This document shows, piece by piece, positions 18,559 to 27,906 of a stretch of 64,000 nucleotides of DNA. This DNA comes from an uncultured Collinsella sp. (GTDB lineage: Bacteria; Actinomycetota; Coriobacteriia; Coriobacteriales; Coriobacteriaceae): contig CAUBOH010000009.1 in the NCBI GenBank assembly GCA_958437495.1, forward strand, positions 10,156 through 74,155, in the 5' to 3' direction. Every line of letters begins with the position of its first letter. The first letter of the stretch is position 1. A program made the position numbers and the translations under genes. The notes beneath the pieces were generated by a model. That model was not told where the DNA came from and made no database searches. It worked only from the letters and a program-made list of their open reading frames with translations.

Positions 18559-19433
18559 TACTCGATTTGAGCGCCCTCGGTGTCGCACGTTAGAATATGC
18601 GTATCACACTTAGGGAACTGCTCACGCAGCTTGACCTGCAGGAACTTTGCCACGATGGTGTCGTCGGTCACGGCCATGAGGGTCGAGCCCGAGCCGCTGA
18701 TCCAGATGGTCTTAGCCCCGCCGTTAAGGCAGGTGTCGCGCACGGCATTGTAATCGGGAATCAGGCGGCGACGATAGGGCTCCTGGATGCGGTCGTCATT
18801 GGCGGCGGCAATCAGGTCCAGGTCACCAGTCTCCAAACCGCGCGTCATGCCGGCGATGCGGCCCATCTGCCATACGGCGGTGGAGAGCGGAATCTCCTGC
18901 GGCACGACCTTGCGCGCCTCGCTCGTGTGTACCTCGTAGGGTGGGACCACGGTAATAAAACGCAGGCGATCGCTTACCTCGTAGCGCAGGCACTGGGGGA
19001 GCGAATCGGTCGGCGTAAAGGAGCAGACGGCGCCGCCCAGGATAGCGGGGGCGACGTTATCGGGATGGCCTTCGACCTCGGTGGCAATGCGGACGAGCTC
19101 GGCGCGGTCGACGGTGTGGCCCGTCAACGCGGCGGCTGCCATGATACCAGCGACAACGCAGGTGGAGCTGGAACCCAGGCCACGAGCGACGGGAACGTCG
19201 GTCTGAATGTCGATGGCGACGGGGAAGGCCGGCTCGCCCCATGCGGCCAGCGCATCCACAAAGCTCACGTAGACCAGGTTGTTCTCGTTTTGGAACTCTT
19301 CGGGGCATCCGGTGATGGTGAGTTTGTCAGCGCGCTCGAAGGTGAAGTGCGAGTAGAGGCTGACGGCCATGCCGAGGGTGTCGTAGCCGATGCCTAGGTT
19401 GGCGCTGGTTGCTGGGACGGTGATTTTGATCAT
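18552..19433 (-). CDS. thrB: Homoserine kinase
   Basis: 293 residues of the GHMP kinase family. It phosphorylates homoserine using ATP for threonine synthesis. Motif 1 is PATSANLGIGYDTLG, and the ATP-binding loop is PVARGLGSSST. The start at 19433 has AGGAGG 6 bases upstream. The frame is open to 19505, but that stretch lies inside a palindrome and is not family sequence. It is followed by thrC upstream on the same strand. A homoserine dehydrogenase gene is not in the window. Confidence 0.95.
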   Translation of the reverse strand: MIKITVPATSANLGIGYDTLGMAVSLYSHFTFERADKLTITGCPEEFQNENNLVYVSFVDALAAWGEPAFPVAIDIQTDVPVARGLGSSSTCVVAGIMAAAALTGHTVDRAELVRIATEVEGHPDNVAPAILGGAVCSFTPTDSLPQCLRYEVSDRLRFITVVPPYEVHTSEARKVVPQEIPLSTAVWQMGRIAGMTRGLETGDLDLIAAANDDRIQEPYRRRLIPDYNAVRDTCLNGGAKTIWISGSGSTLMAVTDDTIVAKFLQVKLREQFPKCDTHILTCDTEGAQIEYL

Positions 19434-19447
19434 GTGGGTCCTCCTGG

Positions 19448-19559
19448 GCGGGTCTGGCCGTTTAGTTCGCTGCTCGGGCAGTCCTGGCTCGCTCGGAAAG
19501 CACATTAAGTGCTTTCCGGCTCGTGCGGAACTCGCGACGAACTAAACGGCCAGACCCGC
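19448..19559. repeat. 112-bp palindrome between thrC and thrB
   Basis: Outer arms 19448-19469 and 19538-19559 are a perfect 22-bp inverted repeat (core GGCCGTTTAGTTCG). The centre is another perfect stem, GGAAAGCAC / GTGCTTTCC. The middle segments (about 25 and 20 bases) do not pair. It lies just before the thrB ribosome site on the thrC-thrB transcript and could act as an attenuator or mobile palindromic unit. Confidence 0.7.
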
Positions 19560-19586
19560 TCGCATGTTCGTCATCATCCCGAAAGC

Positions 19587-19622
19587 TAAATAAAAATAAG
19601 GTGCGCCGGCTTTCGCCGGCGC
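19587..19622 (-). terminator. Terminator after thrC
   Basis: GCGCCGGC-TTTC-GCCGGCGC with an A-rich run (19587-19600) that becomes a U-run on the minus strand, 12 bp beyond the thrC stop. It would uncouple thrC from thrB unless it is leaky. Confidence 0.8.
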
Positions 19623-19634
19623 CAATTGAGGGGT

Positions 19635-21152
19635 TTAGTTGGTAGCCATCTTTTTTGCAGCCTGCTCTACGTAGCTGGCCATGTCGGCTACGTCGCAGAC
19701 GTCTTCGAAGCGGACGGGCTTGGACTCGAGCTCGGCGAGTTGGACCGGGGCAACCGTGTTGGTTGCCTGCTCGAGCACGCGCATAGCCTCAAAGTCGTCC
19801 TCGGGAACGTCGAGCCCCAGGGCGTCGCAGCAGGCGCGCGGGAACTTGTAGGGGCTGGCGGTCGAAAGCAGTACGCGGGCCTTGGCGCCCTCGGCGGGGG
19901 CGACCTGTTCAAAGACGTGATAGCCGCAAGCGGTGTGCGGGTCGATTACGTAGCCGTTTGCATCCCAGCAGCTCTTGATGGCAGCACGGACTTCGTCCTC
20001 GCTGGCCCAGCCGCAGCCAAAGACGCTCTGAATCTTAGCCAGCAGCTCGGCGGGCACCTCGTAGCGGCCGGTCTGGGCAAGCTGCTCCATAAGGCCGGCA
20101 ACGAGCTCGCAGTCGCCATCGGACAGGAAGTACAGCATGCGCTCCAGGTTGGAGCTGATGAGGATGTCCATCGACGGCGAGATGGTGGTGAAGAACGGAC
20201 GGTTGCGGTCGTAGACGCCGGTGGTCAGGAAGTCAGCGAGCACGTTGTTCTTGTCGCTCGCCACGACGAGCTTGGCGACGGGCAGACCCATGCGCTTGGC
20301 GTAGTAGCCGGCCAAGATATCGCCAAAGTTGCCGGTCGGCACGCAGAACTCCACGGCGTCGCCGTCCTCGATAGCGCCGGCGCGCAGCAGCTGCGCATAG
20401 GCGGCAAAGTAGTAGACGACCTGCGGTACCAGACGGCCGACATTGATGGAGTTGGCGCTTGAAAGCACCGTGCCAGCGGCCTCCAGGCGCTCGGCAAGCT
20501 CCTTATCGGCAAAGATGCGCTTGACGGCACTCTGGGCGTCGTCGAAGTTACCGCGGATGCCGCAGACGGCGACGTTATCGCCCTCCTGTGTGGACATCTG
20601 CAGGTTCTGGACGCGGCTGACCTTGCCTTCGGGATAAAAGACGGTGATGCCCGTGCCCGGGGCGTCGGCAAAGCCAGCGAGTGCTGCCTTGCCGGTGTCG
20701 CCTGACGTGGCGGTGACGATCATGATGCGCTCGGCGCCGCCGTCCTTGGCGGAAGTGCGGGCCATGAGGCGGGGGAGCATCTGCAGGGCGACGTCCTTGA
20801 AGGCGCTCGTGGGGCCGCCAAAGAGCTCCATAACATAGGTCTGTGGGGCGTCAGCACCCGGCGCAGCGTCGAGTTTGACGAGCGGCGTAACCTCTTCACT
20901 CGCGAACGTGCCGCGGTATGCCTCATTCACACAGGCCGAAATTTCTTCGGTCGTGTAATCATTCAGTAACATTCCCAACACATCTTGAGCGATTTCAAAG
21001 TACGATTTATCTGCAAGCGAGCTGATATCGACCTGCTGGGTGCCGAGCTCGTCCGAGACAAACAGACCCCCGTCGGGAGCGATGCCGGTACGGATTGCCA
21101 CCTTACTTGAGCACGATAAAGTGCGTCCTCGTGTACTATGATAAGTTCCCAT
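19635..21152 (-). CDS. thrC: Threonine synthase
   Basis: 505 residues, the long form of the PLP-dependent family. It converts O-phosphohomoserine to threonine. The N-terminus YHSTRGRTLSCSSKVAIRTGIAPDGGLFV and the PLP lysine in GGPTSAFKDVALQMLPRL are diagnostic; TATSGDTGKAAL binds the cofactor phosphate. The start at 21152 follows AGGAG by 9 bases; an in-frame start at 21197 adds unrelated residues. It is divergent from lysC across a 104-bp promoter region. Confidence 0.95.
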   Translation of the reverse strand: MGTYHSTRGRTLSCSSKVAIRTGIAPDGGLFVSDELGTQQVDISSLADKSYFEIAQDVLGMLLNDYTTEEISACVNEAYRGTFASEEVTPLVKLDAAPGADAPQTYVMELFGGPTSAFKDVALQMLPRLMARTSAKDGGAERIMIVTATSGDTGKAALAGFADAPGTGITVFYPEGKVSRVQNLQMSTQEGDNVAVCGIRGNFDDAQSAVKRIFADKELAERLEAAGTVLSSANSINVGRLVPQVVYYFAAYAQLLRAGAIEDGDAVEFCVPTGNFGDILAGYYAKRMGLPVAKLVVASDKNNVLADFLTTGVYDRNRPFFTTISPSMDILISSNLERMLYFLSDGDCELVAGLMEQLAQTGRYEVPAELLAKIQSVFGCGWASEDEVRAAIKSCWDANGYVIDPHTACGYHVFEQVAPAEGAKARVLLSTASPYKFPRACCDALGLDVPEDDFEAMRVLEQATNTVAPVQLAELESKPVRFEDVCDVADMASYVEQAAKKMATN

Positions 21153-21256
21153 ATAACACTGCTCCTCGGATGCCTTGGTCCCAATCGGTGAAACCATGGT
21201 ATCAGAGCGCGTAAAATAGGTTCGCAGAGGCTTTTTAGAAAGGTAACCTCCAGCCC

Positions 21257-22645
21257 ATGATTAAGATTGCCAAGTTTGGCGGCTCGTCGGTCGCCGACGC
21301 CGAACACTTTAAGAAGATCAAGGCCATCGTCGATGCCGACCCGGCTCGCCGTTTTGTGGTGGTTTCTGCCTGCGGTCGCCGCTTTAAGGGCGACACCAAG
21401 GTGACCGACCTGCTCTACCTGGTTAACGCGCACGTTAAGTATCACGTGTCGTGCGAGGAGCTGCTCGAGGACATCGGTCAGCGCTATTTTGATATCGCTG
21501 ACGAGCTGGAACTCACCTATCCCATCCGTGAAGAGTTCGCGGCCTTTGCCGAGCGTGCTCGCTCCGGTGGCTACTCTACTGAGGAGCTCGTAAGCCGCGG
21601 CGAGTACTTTACCGCTCGCCTGATGGCAGAGTACCTGGGCCTACCGTTCCTGGACGCCGCGACGGTTGTGGCGTTCCATCACGACGGCACGCTCAGCATG
21701 AATCGCACCTCCGAGCTGGTGCAGGAGTATGGTCAGCAGGGCGGTTTTGTTATGCCTGGTTTCTACGGCGCGACGCGCGAGGGCCAGATCAAGCTGCTCG
21801 ACCGTGGCGGCGGAGATATTTCCGGCTCGATCCTGGCCAAGTGCCTGGGTGCCGATCTGTACGAGAACTGGACCGACGTCTCGGGCTTCTACTCTGCCGA
21901 CCCGCGCATCGTACCCGAGGCTCAGCCCATTGCGCGCGTTACCTACGAGGAGCTGCGCGAGCTTTCGTACATGGGCGCAAGCGTTCTGCACGAGGAAGCC
22001 GTGTTCCCCGTGCGCGAGGCAGGCATTCCGCTGGTCATCAAGAACACCAATGCGCCGCAGGACCCCGGCACCATCATTAGCGAGACGGCTGATGAGGGCG
22101 AGGCGGAGCCCATCATTACCGGCGTGACCGGCAAGCGCGGCTTTGTCGCCATCAACGTTGCCCGCGACCGCACCAAGCCGCGCGTCGGCTTTATGCGCCG
22201 TGCGCTTTCGGTCTTCGAGCGCTATGACGTTTCCGTCGAGCACATGCCCACCGGTGTCGACCGCTTTGGCGCCGTGGTGCAGGAGCAGGATGTGCACGAC
22301 TCGCTGTACTCGCTCGTGGGCGACATTCAGCAGGAGGTCGAGCCGCTCGAGATCGAGGTTGTCGAGGGCTTGGCGCTCATCGCAACCGTCGGCCGTAACC
22401 TGCGCGGCCGCGCAGGTATCTCGGGCCACCTGTTTGGCATGCTTGGCCAGGCCGGCGTGAGCGTGCGCATGATTTCGCAGAGCTGTGACGAGATCAACAT
22501 CATTATCGGCGTCGAGGAGAAGGACTTTGACCTGGCGATTCAGACCATTTACCGTGCCTTTTCCGACGAAAACGGCATTGTGAAGGTCTCCGACCTGGAG
22601 GCTCCCGCGCCGGCCGATCCCGCCCTGGCAGCCCTCCATAAGTAG
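21257..22645 (+). CDS. lysC: Aspartate kinase
   Basis: 462 residues: a kinase domain with KFGGSSV at the N-terminus and DVSGFYSADPRIV, then a C-terminal pair of ACT domains (about 300-450) that usually bind lysine or threonine for feedback inhibition. It makes aspartyl phosphate for the lysine, threonine and methionine branches. Its position divergent from thrC and upstream of asd fits. The ribosome site is weak (AAAGG about 10 bases upstream). Confidence 0.95.
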   Translation: MIKIAKFGGSSVADAEHFKKIKAIVDADPARRFVVVSACGRRFKGDTKVTDLLYLVNAHVKYHVSCEELLEDIGQRYFDIADELELTYPIREEFAAFAERARSGGYSTEELVSRGEYFTARLMAEYLGLPFLDAATVVAFHHDGTLSMNRTSELVQEYGQQGGFVMPGFYGATREGQIKLLDRGGGDISGSILAKCLGADLYENWTDVSGFYSADPRIVPEAQPIARVTYEELRELSYMGASVLHEEAVFPVREAGIPLVIKNTNAPQDPGTIISETADEGEAEPIITGVTGKRGFVAINVARDRTKPRVGFMRRALSVFERYDVSVEHMPTGVDRFGAVVQEQDVHDSLYSLVGDIQQEVEPLEIEVVEGLALIATVGRNLRGRAGISGHLFGMLGQAGVSVRMISQSCDEINIIIGVEEKDFDLAIQTIYRAFSDENGIVKVSDLEAPAPADPALAALHK

Positions 22646-22656
22646 TTACCATCCCG

Positions 22657-22686
22657 GTGGATTTTTAGGATGTCCCAAAAATCTAC
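22657..22686. repeat. GTAGATTT hairpin repeat, copy 2
   Basis: GTGGATTTTTAGGATGTCCC followed by AAAAATCTAC. It matches the element at 8181-8211, including the flanking CCATCCC. It lies 11 bp after the lysC stop. Confidence 0.65.
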
Positions 22687-22716
22687 TGTCGGGCGTTTCG
22701 TTTCGGTTTCGTTTCG

Positions 22717-22747
22717 ACGGGGCGGGTTTCGTGCCCGCCCCGTTCTT
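22717..22747 (+). terminator. Terminator after lysC
   Basis: ACGGGGCGGG pairs with CCCGCCCCGT across TTTCGTG, followed by TCTTG. A possible -10 (TACACT) for asd lies just beyond it. Confidence 0.7.
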
Positions 22748-22817
22748 GTATACACTGGCAACAATAATCGGCCTGCCTGGCGTGCGGGCGATAGCCACAA
22801 CCTTTAAAGGGGGAAGC

Positions 22818-23843
22818 ATGAAACAGTACACGGTTGCTATTTTGGGCGCGACGGGAGCCGTGGGCACCCAGATGCTCGAGTGCCTCAACGAGCAGGAGTT
22901 TCCGGTTGGCAAGCTCAAGCTGCTAGCGAGCGCGCGCTCTGCGGGCAAGACCGTTGAGTTCCGCGGCGAGCAGATCGTGATCGAAGAGGCTTGCCCCGAG
23001 GCCTTTGAGGGCTGCGACATTGTACTTGGCGCCGCCGGCGACGATATCGCAAAGGAGCTGCTGCCCGAGGCCGTCAAGCGCGGCGCCGTCGTGGTTGACA
23101 ACAGCCACGCCTTCCGCATGGATCCCGAGGTGCCGCTGGTCGTGCCCGAGATCAATGCCGATGACATCAAGTGGCATCACGGCCTGATCGCCAATCCCAA
23201 CTGCGCGACCATCATCGGCTTGGTTCCCACGTGGCCGCTGCATCAGCTCGCCGGCGTAAAGCGCATGATCGTTTCGACGTATCAGGCGGCTTCGGGTGCC
23301 GGCGCTCCTGGTATGGCCGAGCTCGAGGCTCAACTGGCCGCCCTGGGCCGCGGCGAGGAGATTCCCGAGCCGCATGCATTTGCCGCTCAGCTGGCGAGCA
23401 ACCTGATTCCGCAGATCGGCGGCGTCAAGGAGGAAGGCTTTACCTCCGAGGAGATGAAGCTGCAAAACGAGGGCCGCAAGATCATGCACCTTCCCGAGCT
23501 GCGCGTGAACTGCACCTGCGTGCGCGTGCCTGTGCTGCGCTCGCACTCCGAGAGCATTACGCTCGAGTTCGAGCGCGACATTACGGTCGAGGAGGCTCGT
23601 GCTGCGCTGTCTGCCGCTCCGGGCGTGAAGCTGGTTGACGACATGAGCGCCGAGGATGCGCACGATCGCTTCCCCATGCCGATGGATACGTCCGACCAGG
23701 ACCTGATCTGGGTCGGTCGCGTGCGCCGCGACATCTCGAACCCCGAGGCTGCGCGCGGCATCACCTTCTGGTGCTGCGGCGACCAAATCCGTAAGGGCGC
23801 GGCAACTAACGCCGTCCAGATCGCTAAGCTGCTCTGCGAGTAG
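22818..23843 (+). CDS. asd: Aspartate-semialdehyde dehydrogenase
   Basis: 341 residues. It reduces aspartyl phosphate to the semialdehyde with NADPH. The NADP-binding GATGAVGTQML is near the N-terminus, the catalytic Cys is in NPNCATI, and AASGAGAPG follows. AAAGGGGG lies 5 bases before ATG 22818; the longer reading from 22731 begins inside the terminator. With lysC it supplies the substrate for the homoserine branch used by thrB and thrC. Confidence 0.96.
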   Translation: MKQYTVAILGATGAVGTQMLECLNEQEFPVGKLKLLASARSAGKTVEFRGEQIVIEEACPEAFEGCDIVLGAAGDDIAKELLPEAVKRGAVVVDNSHAFRMDPEVPLVVPEINADDIKWHHGLIANPNCATIIGLVPTWPLHQLAGVKRMIVSTYQAASGAGAPGMAELEAQLAALGRGEEIPEPHAFAAQLASNLIPQIGGVKEEGFTSEEMKLQNEGRKIMHLPELRVNCTCVRVPVLRSHSESITLEFERDITVEEARAALSAAPGVKLVDDMSAEDAHDRFPMPMDTSDQDLIWVGRVRRDISNPEAARGITFWCCGDQIRKGAATNAVQIAKLLCE

Positions 23844-23855
23844 TGTGGCCTGTCC

Positions 23856-23984
23856 GGCGGGGGCCGGGCTTAGTTTTCAGAACGTCCTCGACCATGTGTG
23901 GCGCCTTGTCCTGCTCCTTCGGAGCCGCGGACAAGGCGCCACACTGGTCTGCGGAGTGTTCTGATAACTAAGCCCGGTCCCCGC
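23856..23984. repeat. CGTCCTCG nested palindrome, copy 3
   Basis: Outer arms GGCGGGGGCCGGGCTTAGTT and the matching right arm ending at 23984 pair almost fully. Inner arms TGTGGCGCCTTGTCC / GGACAAGGCGCCACA are perfect. Between them lie CGTCCTCGACCATG and TCTGCGGAGTGTTCT, the family motifs. It starts 13 bp after the asd stop. Confidence 0.75.
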
Positions 23985-24090
23985 CTGCGGTGACGCTGCT
24001 GCGAGCGGTCTGCGATGGGGCCGTTGTTGGTTGGGGCCGCTGGGCTGATGGGGGGCGCGGCTGTTGCGGGCCCTGGTCCCGGCGGCGGCC

Positions 24091-24168
24091 TCGGCGCTTC
24101 GCGCCTGCCGCCTTGGGGACTGCGGAGCGCGGCCGGCAGCTGCGGCGCTTCGCGCCTGCTGCCTGGGG
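24091..24168. repeat. GC-rich two-copy direct repeat
   Basis: GGCGCTTCGCGCCTGC occurs at about 24093 and 24144, each followed by YGCC and a GGGG run, giving a period of about 51 bp. Short open frames across it are low-complexity and have no ribosome sites. The 23985-24241 stretch otherwise looks like leader DNA for the following gene. Confidence 0.5.
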
Positions 24169-24241
24169 CGACTTTGGGGTCGATTGGGGTTGTCTGCACA
24201 ATTCGCGGTATTATGTTGCGGAGTTTTGAAAGGAGCCGCTG

Positions 24242-24820
24242 GTGGTCACGACGACGTTTGCTTCGCCATTGGGCGAAATCTTGCTTGCCGCTGATGGCCG
24301 CGGTCTGACGGGGCTTTGGTTTGAGGGACAGGAGCACTTTGGCTCTACGCTGCTCAAAGAAGATACGGAGCACGTTGAAGGCACCGATGCGGTTTCTGGC
24401 GCTGGCGGTATGTCTTCGGTGAATCCGGCAAATGGTGCGGCTTCTTCGGTGCTTGAGCGTTCTTGGGCTTGGCTGAATGCTTATTTTGCGGGGCAGGAGC
24501 CTCGGTTTACGCCGCCTTTGCATTTGATTGGCACGGCGTTCCAGCGTGAGGTTTGGTTTGAGCTGCTTTCAATTCCGCGTGGCGAGGTCGCTACGTATGG
24601 CGAGATCGCCCAGCGTGTTGCGGCTCGACATCGTGTGCCGGGAAATGAAGCGCCCGTTGTGTCTCCTCGTGCGGTGGGGGCTGCGGTTGCTCGCAACCCT
24701 ATTTCGATTATCGTGCCGTGCCATCGCGTGGTGGCGGCCGACGGGTCGCTCAACGGATATGCCGGCGGCCTTGACCGCAAGGAATGGCTGCTTCGGCTTG
24801 AGGGCGCGTACGAGGAGTAA
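24242..24820 (+). CDS. ogt: Methylated-DNA--protein-cysteine methyltransferase
   Basis: 192 residues. The suicide cysteine is in IIVPCHRVV, preceded by the DNA-binding helix around GEVATYGEIAQRV and followed by YAGGLDRKEWLL. It removes alkyl groups from O6-guanine. A low-complexity insert (about residues 45-65) and another of about ten residues before AVGAAVARNP make it slightly longer than typical Ogt (about 170). The start is GTG with AAAGGAG 6 bases upstream. Codon use in the first half is less biased than in its neighbours. Confidence 0.93.
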   Translation: MVTTTFASPLGEILLAADGRGLTGLWFEGQEHFGSTLLKEDTEHVEGTDAVSGAGGMSSVNPANGAASSVLERSWAWLNAYFAGQEPRFTPPLHLIGTAFQREVWFELLSIPRGEVATYGEIAQRVAARHRVPGNEAPVVSPRAVGAAVARNPISIIVPCHRVVAADGSLNGYAGGLDRKEWLLRLEGAYEE

Positions 24821-25048
24821 CGCTCGAACGCTTTGCATAGCCAAGACGCCCTGAAAGAACGAGTCGCCGTCCTTTCGCGGCCGGCATGCGTCCAAGCGCT
24901 CAGCATCTGCGCCTTAAGTTTGGCTAAGCCATATCCTGCGTATTTAATAACGTGCAGGTTGAGCAGCTAAGGCTGCGCTAAGGCGGCTGGCGGTGCGCTA
25001 TCATCGGCGATATCGAAATCTGTATAGCCGCGCGCCAAAGGAACAACT

Positions 25049-25738
25049 ATGAAGCTGATGCTTGCCGAGGACGAACCCGGCCTCTCCCGTGCCCTTACCG
25101 CGATTCTGCAACATAGCGACTACGAGGTCGACACCGCCCTCGACGGTCTGACGGCGCTCGAATATCTGCTCGCCAACGACTATGACGCCGCAATCCTGGA
25201 CATCATGATGCCCGGCATGGATGGTATCGAGGTGCTCAAGCGCACACGTGAGGCCGGTAAACGCCTGCCCATCATCATGCTTACGGCCAAAAGCGAGGTA
25301 TCCGATAAGGTCGAGGGCTTGGACGCTGGCGCCAACGATTACCTGACTAAGCCGTTCGCCGCCAAGGAGCTGCTCGCTCGCATTCGTGCCATGACGCGTG
25401 CCGCGACGGCAATTGACGCCACGACGCTCAGTGTGGGCAACGTGCGCCTCGACACGGCGGCTTGCACGCTTATAGGTCCCTTGGGCGAGGAACACCTAGC
25501 CAATCGTGAGTTTCAGCTTATGGAGCTCTTTATGCGCAACGCCGGCACGCGCATGCCCACCGAGCGTCTGATGCTCGATGTTTGGGGCGAGGATGCGCCC
25601 GAAGGTGCCAACGTGGTGTGGGTCTATATCTCGTACCTGCGCAAAAAGCTGACGGCGCTGGGTGCCAACGTGGCCATCCGCGCATCGCGCAATCAGGGAT
25701 ATTCGCTCGAGGTTGTCGAGGGGGACGAGCAGGCGTGA
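25049..25738 (+). CDS. OmpR-family response regulator
   Basis: 229 residues: a receiver domain (1-120) with phospho-acceptor Asp in AAILDIMMPGMDG and LTAKSE / KPFAAKELLAR, then a winged helix (about 130-225). It regulates transcription after phosphorylation by the kinase encoded next, whose GTG start overlaps this stop codon by four bases. The ABC pair at 27200-30672 is the likely target, by analogy with similar operons. Confidence 0.93.
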   Translation: MKLMLAEDEPGLSRALTAILQHSDYEVDTALDGLTALEYLLANDYDAAILDIMMPGMDGIEVLKRTREAGKRLPIIMLTAKSEVSDKVEGLDAGANDYLTKPFAAKELLARIRAMTRAATAIDATTLSVGNVRLDTAACTLIGPLGEEHLANREFQLMELFMRNAGTRMPTERLMLDVWGEDAPEGANVVWVYISYLRKKLTALGANVAIRASRNQGYSLEVVEGDEQA

Positions 25739-27114
25739 GCGTACACGCGTGGTGTAATCGCATGGCGGAACAGTTTCGTGCCGCCTCGAGCAGTACGGGG
25801 CGGGTAAATGCTGCTGACGCATTGGGCCGCCGCCTGCGTCGCAAGTTCATCCTGGTTGCCATGGGTGCTGTGACCGTGGTACTCACGCTCATCATTGCCG
25901 GCATCAACATCGTTAATTATTCGCATGTCTGTAAAATGGCCGATGCGCGCCTAGACTATATCCTGGCAGGCAAGGGCGGCATCGATTGGGAAGACGAGTC
26001 CAGGACCGATCCCGGCAATGGTGGGGACGCGAGCACCGGCATGGTTGCGGACGGCTATCGGGCGGGCGCTCGCGTGGGACATTTTGAAGGCATGACGGCG
26101 GAGTCCCCCTTCGACACGCGCTACTTTACGGTGGCGCTTGTCGAAGGGCAGGTGGTCGATGTCAATACCGCCCGCATTGCCGCGGTGGGCGCCAAGCGTG
26201 CCGCCCGTATTGCCATGGGGCTGGATTCCAAGGGCCTGACCTCTGGGTTTTCTGGTAACTACCGCTATACGACCACAGCTCAAGGCGAAAAGACCACCTA
26301 TGTGTTCGTGGACTGTTCGCGCGAGCTTGCAAGTTTCCATTCGTTTTTGAGCGCGAGCGTGGCAATCAGCTGCATTGGCTGGCTGGCGGTGCTGGCAATT
26401 GTAACGGTCGCCTCGGCCGCCGTGATTCGACCGATGGTCGAGAGCTACAGCAAACAAAAGCGGTTCATTACCGATGCAAGCCACGAGATCAAGACGCCGC
26501 TCGCTGTGATCGATGCCGCGAACGAGGTGCAGGAAATTGAGGGCGGCGAGAGCGAGTGGACGCAGAGCATTCACGAGCAGGTCGCGCGGCTGACGGCGCT
26601 CACGGAGCGTCTGGTATTTTTGGCGCGCATGGACGAGGGCTCTGCCGGCTTTACCATGGCGTCGATCGATCTTTCGGAGGCCGTGGACAAGGCGGCGGCG
26701 CCGTTTGAGTCGGTGGCGGTTTCGCGCGGCAAGCGTCTGTCGATGTCGATTGCAAACGGCGTGAGGGCCCATGCCGATGCTGCGGCGGTGGCGCAGGTGG
26801 TTGAGTTGCTGCTGGACAACGCCACGCGTTATGCGAGCGAGGGCAGCGTGATCGAGCTGAGCCTGCGCGTCGTTTCGCGCGGTGCGGGCAAAGGCTCGGC
26901 AGAGCTTGTCGTATCGAACGCTGTAGACGAGTTGCCCGAAGGCGACCTGGACCGATTGTTCGACCGCTTCTATCGTGCGGACGTGTCGCGCAGCTCCAAG
27001 ACAGGCGGCTCGGGTGTGGGCCTATCCGTCGTGCGCGCCATCGCCGAGGCCCATGGCGGGTGCGCTTCTGTTTGCGGCAGCGGCAACCAGATCACCTTCA
27101 CCGTCCGCTTCTAA
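25735..27114 (+). CDS. Sensor histidine kinase
   Basis: 459 residues. One membrane helix (about 40-62) is followed by an extracytoplasmic domain of about 140 residues, a second helix (about 205-228), then the kinase core. HisKA has the phospho-accepting His in TDASHEIKTPLAV; the ATPase has LLDNATRYA (N box) and GGSGVGLSVV (G box). GTG 25735 overlaps the regulator stop and is the likeliest start; ATG 25762 is possible. The sizeable external domain suggests direct ligand sensing rather than the intramembrane sensing of BceS-type kinases. Confidence 0.92.
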   Translation: MSVHAWCNRMAEQFRAASSSTGRVNAADALGRRLRRKFILVAMGAVTVVLTLIIAGINIVNYSHVCKMADARLDYILAGKGGIDWEDESRTDPGNGGDASTGMVADGYRAGARVGHFEGMTAESPFDTRYFTVALVEGQVVDVNTARIAAVGAKRAARIAMGLDSKGLTSGFSGNYRYTTTAQGEKTTYVFVDCSRELASFHSFLSASVAISCIGWLAVLAIVTVASAAVIRPMVESYSKQKRFITDASHEIKTPLAVIDAANEVQEIEGGESEWTQSIHEQVARLTALTERLVFLARMDEGSAGFTMASIDLSEAVDKAAAPFESVAVSRGKRLSMSIANGVRAHADAAAVAQVVELLLDNATRYASEGSVIELSLRVVSRGAGKGSAELVVSNAVDELPEGDLDRLFDRFYRADVSRSSKTGGSGVGLSVVRAIAEAHGGCASVCGSGNQITFTVRF

Positions 27115-27150
27115 AACCTACCAAAATAAACCTGTCCCTTTTTGGTCGGT
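27113..27150 (-). repeat. GGGACAG hairpin repeat, copy 2 (inverted)
   Basis: Reverse orientation of the six-copy element. It overlaps the last bases of the histidine-kinase stop codon and ends 49 bases before the ABC gene. It interrupts what otherwise looks like one operon. Confidence 0.8.
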
Positions 27151-27199
27151 GGGAAATGGGTAATACTAAGGAGTTATCCGACCAGATGGGAACCGATCG

Positions 27200-27901
27200 A
27201 TGGCTTATATCGAATTCAAAGACGTCATCAAGGCGTACGGCGAGGGCGATGCCCGCATTCACGCGCTCGACGGCGCGAGCTTTACCGTTGAGCGTGGCGA
27301 GCTTGCCATTATCCTGGGCGCTTCGGGTGCCGGCAAGACCACGGCGCTCAATATTCTGGGCGGCATGGACACGGTAACCTCCGGCACCGTAACGGTGGAC
27401 GGGCGCGACGTGAGTTCCGCCAACGAGGCACAGCTCGTGGAATACCGCCGCGCCGATGTTGGCTTTGTCTTCCAGTTCTACAATCTGGTCCCCAACCTGA
27501 CGGCGCTCGAAAACGTCGAGCTCGCGGCGCAAATCTGCCCCGATTCGCTCGATGCCGAACAGACGCTTCGCCAGGTTGGCCTGGGTGAGCGCCTCGCCAA
27601 CTTTCCGGCGCAGCTTTCGGGCGGCGAGCAGCAACGCGTGTCCATCGCTCGCGCACTGGCCAAGAATCCCAAGCTGCTTCTATGCGACGAGCCCACGGGC
27701 GCACTCGACTACAAAACCGGCAAGCAGATCTTGCAGTTGCTACAGGACACCTGTCGCAAGCAGGGCATTACGGTCATCATCATCACGCACAACTCCGCGC
27801 TCGCGCCCATGGCCGATCGCCTGATTCGCTTTAAGAATGGTCGCGTGGAGAGCGAGACGGTCCAGCAAAATCCCGTGCCTATCGAGACGATCGAGTGGTA
27901 G
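27200..27901 (+). CDS. ABC transporter ATP-binding protein (MacB/LolD/Bce type)
   Basis: 233 residues. Walker A is GASGAGKTT, the Q-loop is [20 protein letters not shown], the signature is [15 protein letters not shown], Walker B is [11 protein letters not shown], and the H-loop is IITHNSALA. The LSGGEQQR signature and Q-loop wording mark the family that works with FtsX-like permeases. It overlaps the permease reading frame that follows. Confidence 0.93.
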   Translation: MAYIEFKDVIKAYGEGDARIHALDGASFTVERGELAIILGASGAGKTTALNILGGMDTVTSGTVTVDGRDVSSANEAQLVEYRRADVGFVFQFYNLVPNLTALENVELAAQICPDSLDAEQTLRQVGLGERLANFPAQLSGGEQQRVSIARALAKNPKLLLCDEPTGALDYKTGKQILQLLQDTCRKQGITVIIITHNSALAPMADRLIRFKNGRVESETVQQNPVPIETIEW

Positions 27902-27906
27902 CGCCC

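Noticed and set aside
21153..21256. Threonine or lysine riboswitch between thrC and lysC
   Set aside because: The 104-bp divergent gap is too short for a lysine riboswitch, and no conserved aptamer sequence or T-box motif is visible.
24015..24308. Short open frames in the GC-rich stretch before ogt
   Set aside because: They translate a direct repeat and low-complexity GC-rich DNA in several frames, without ribosome sites.
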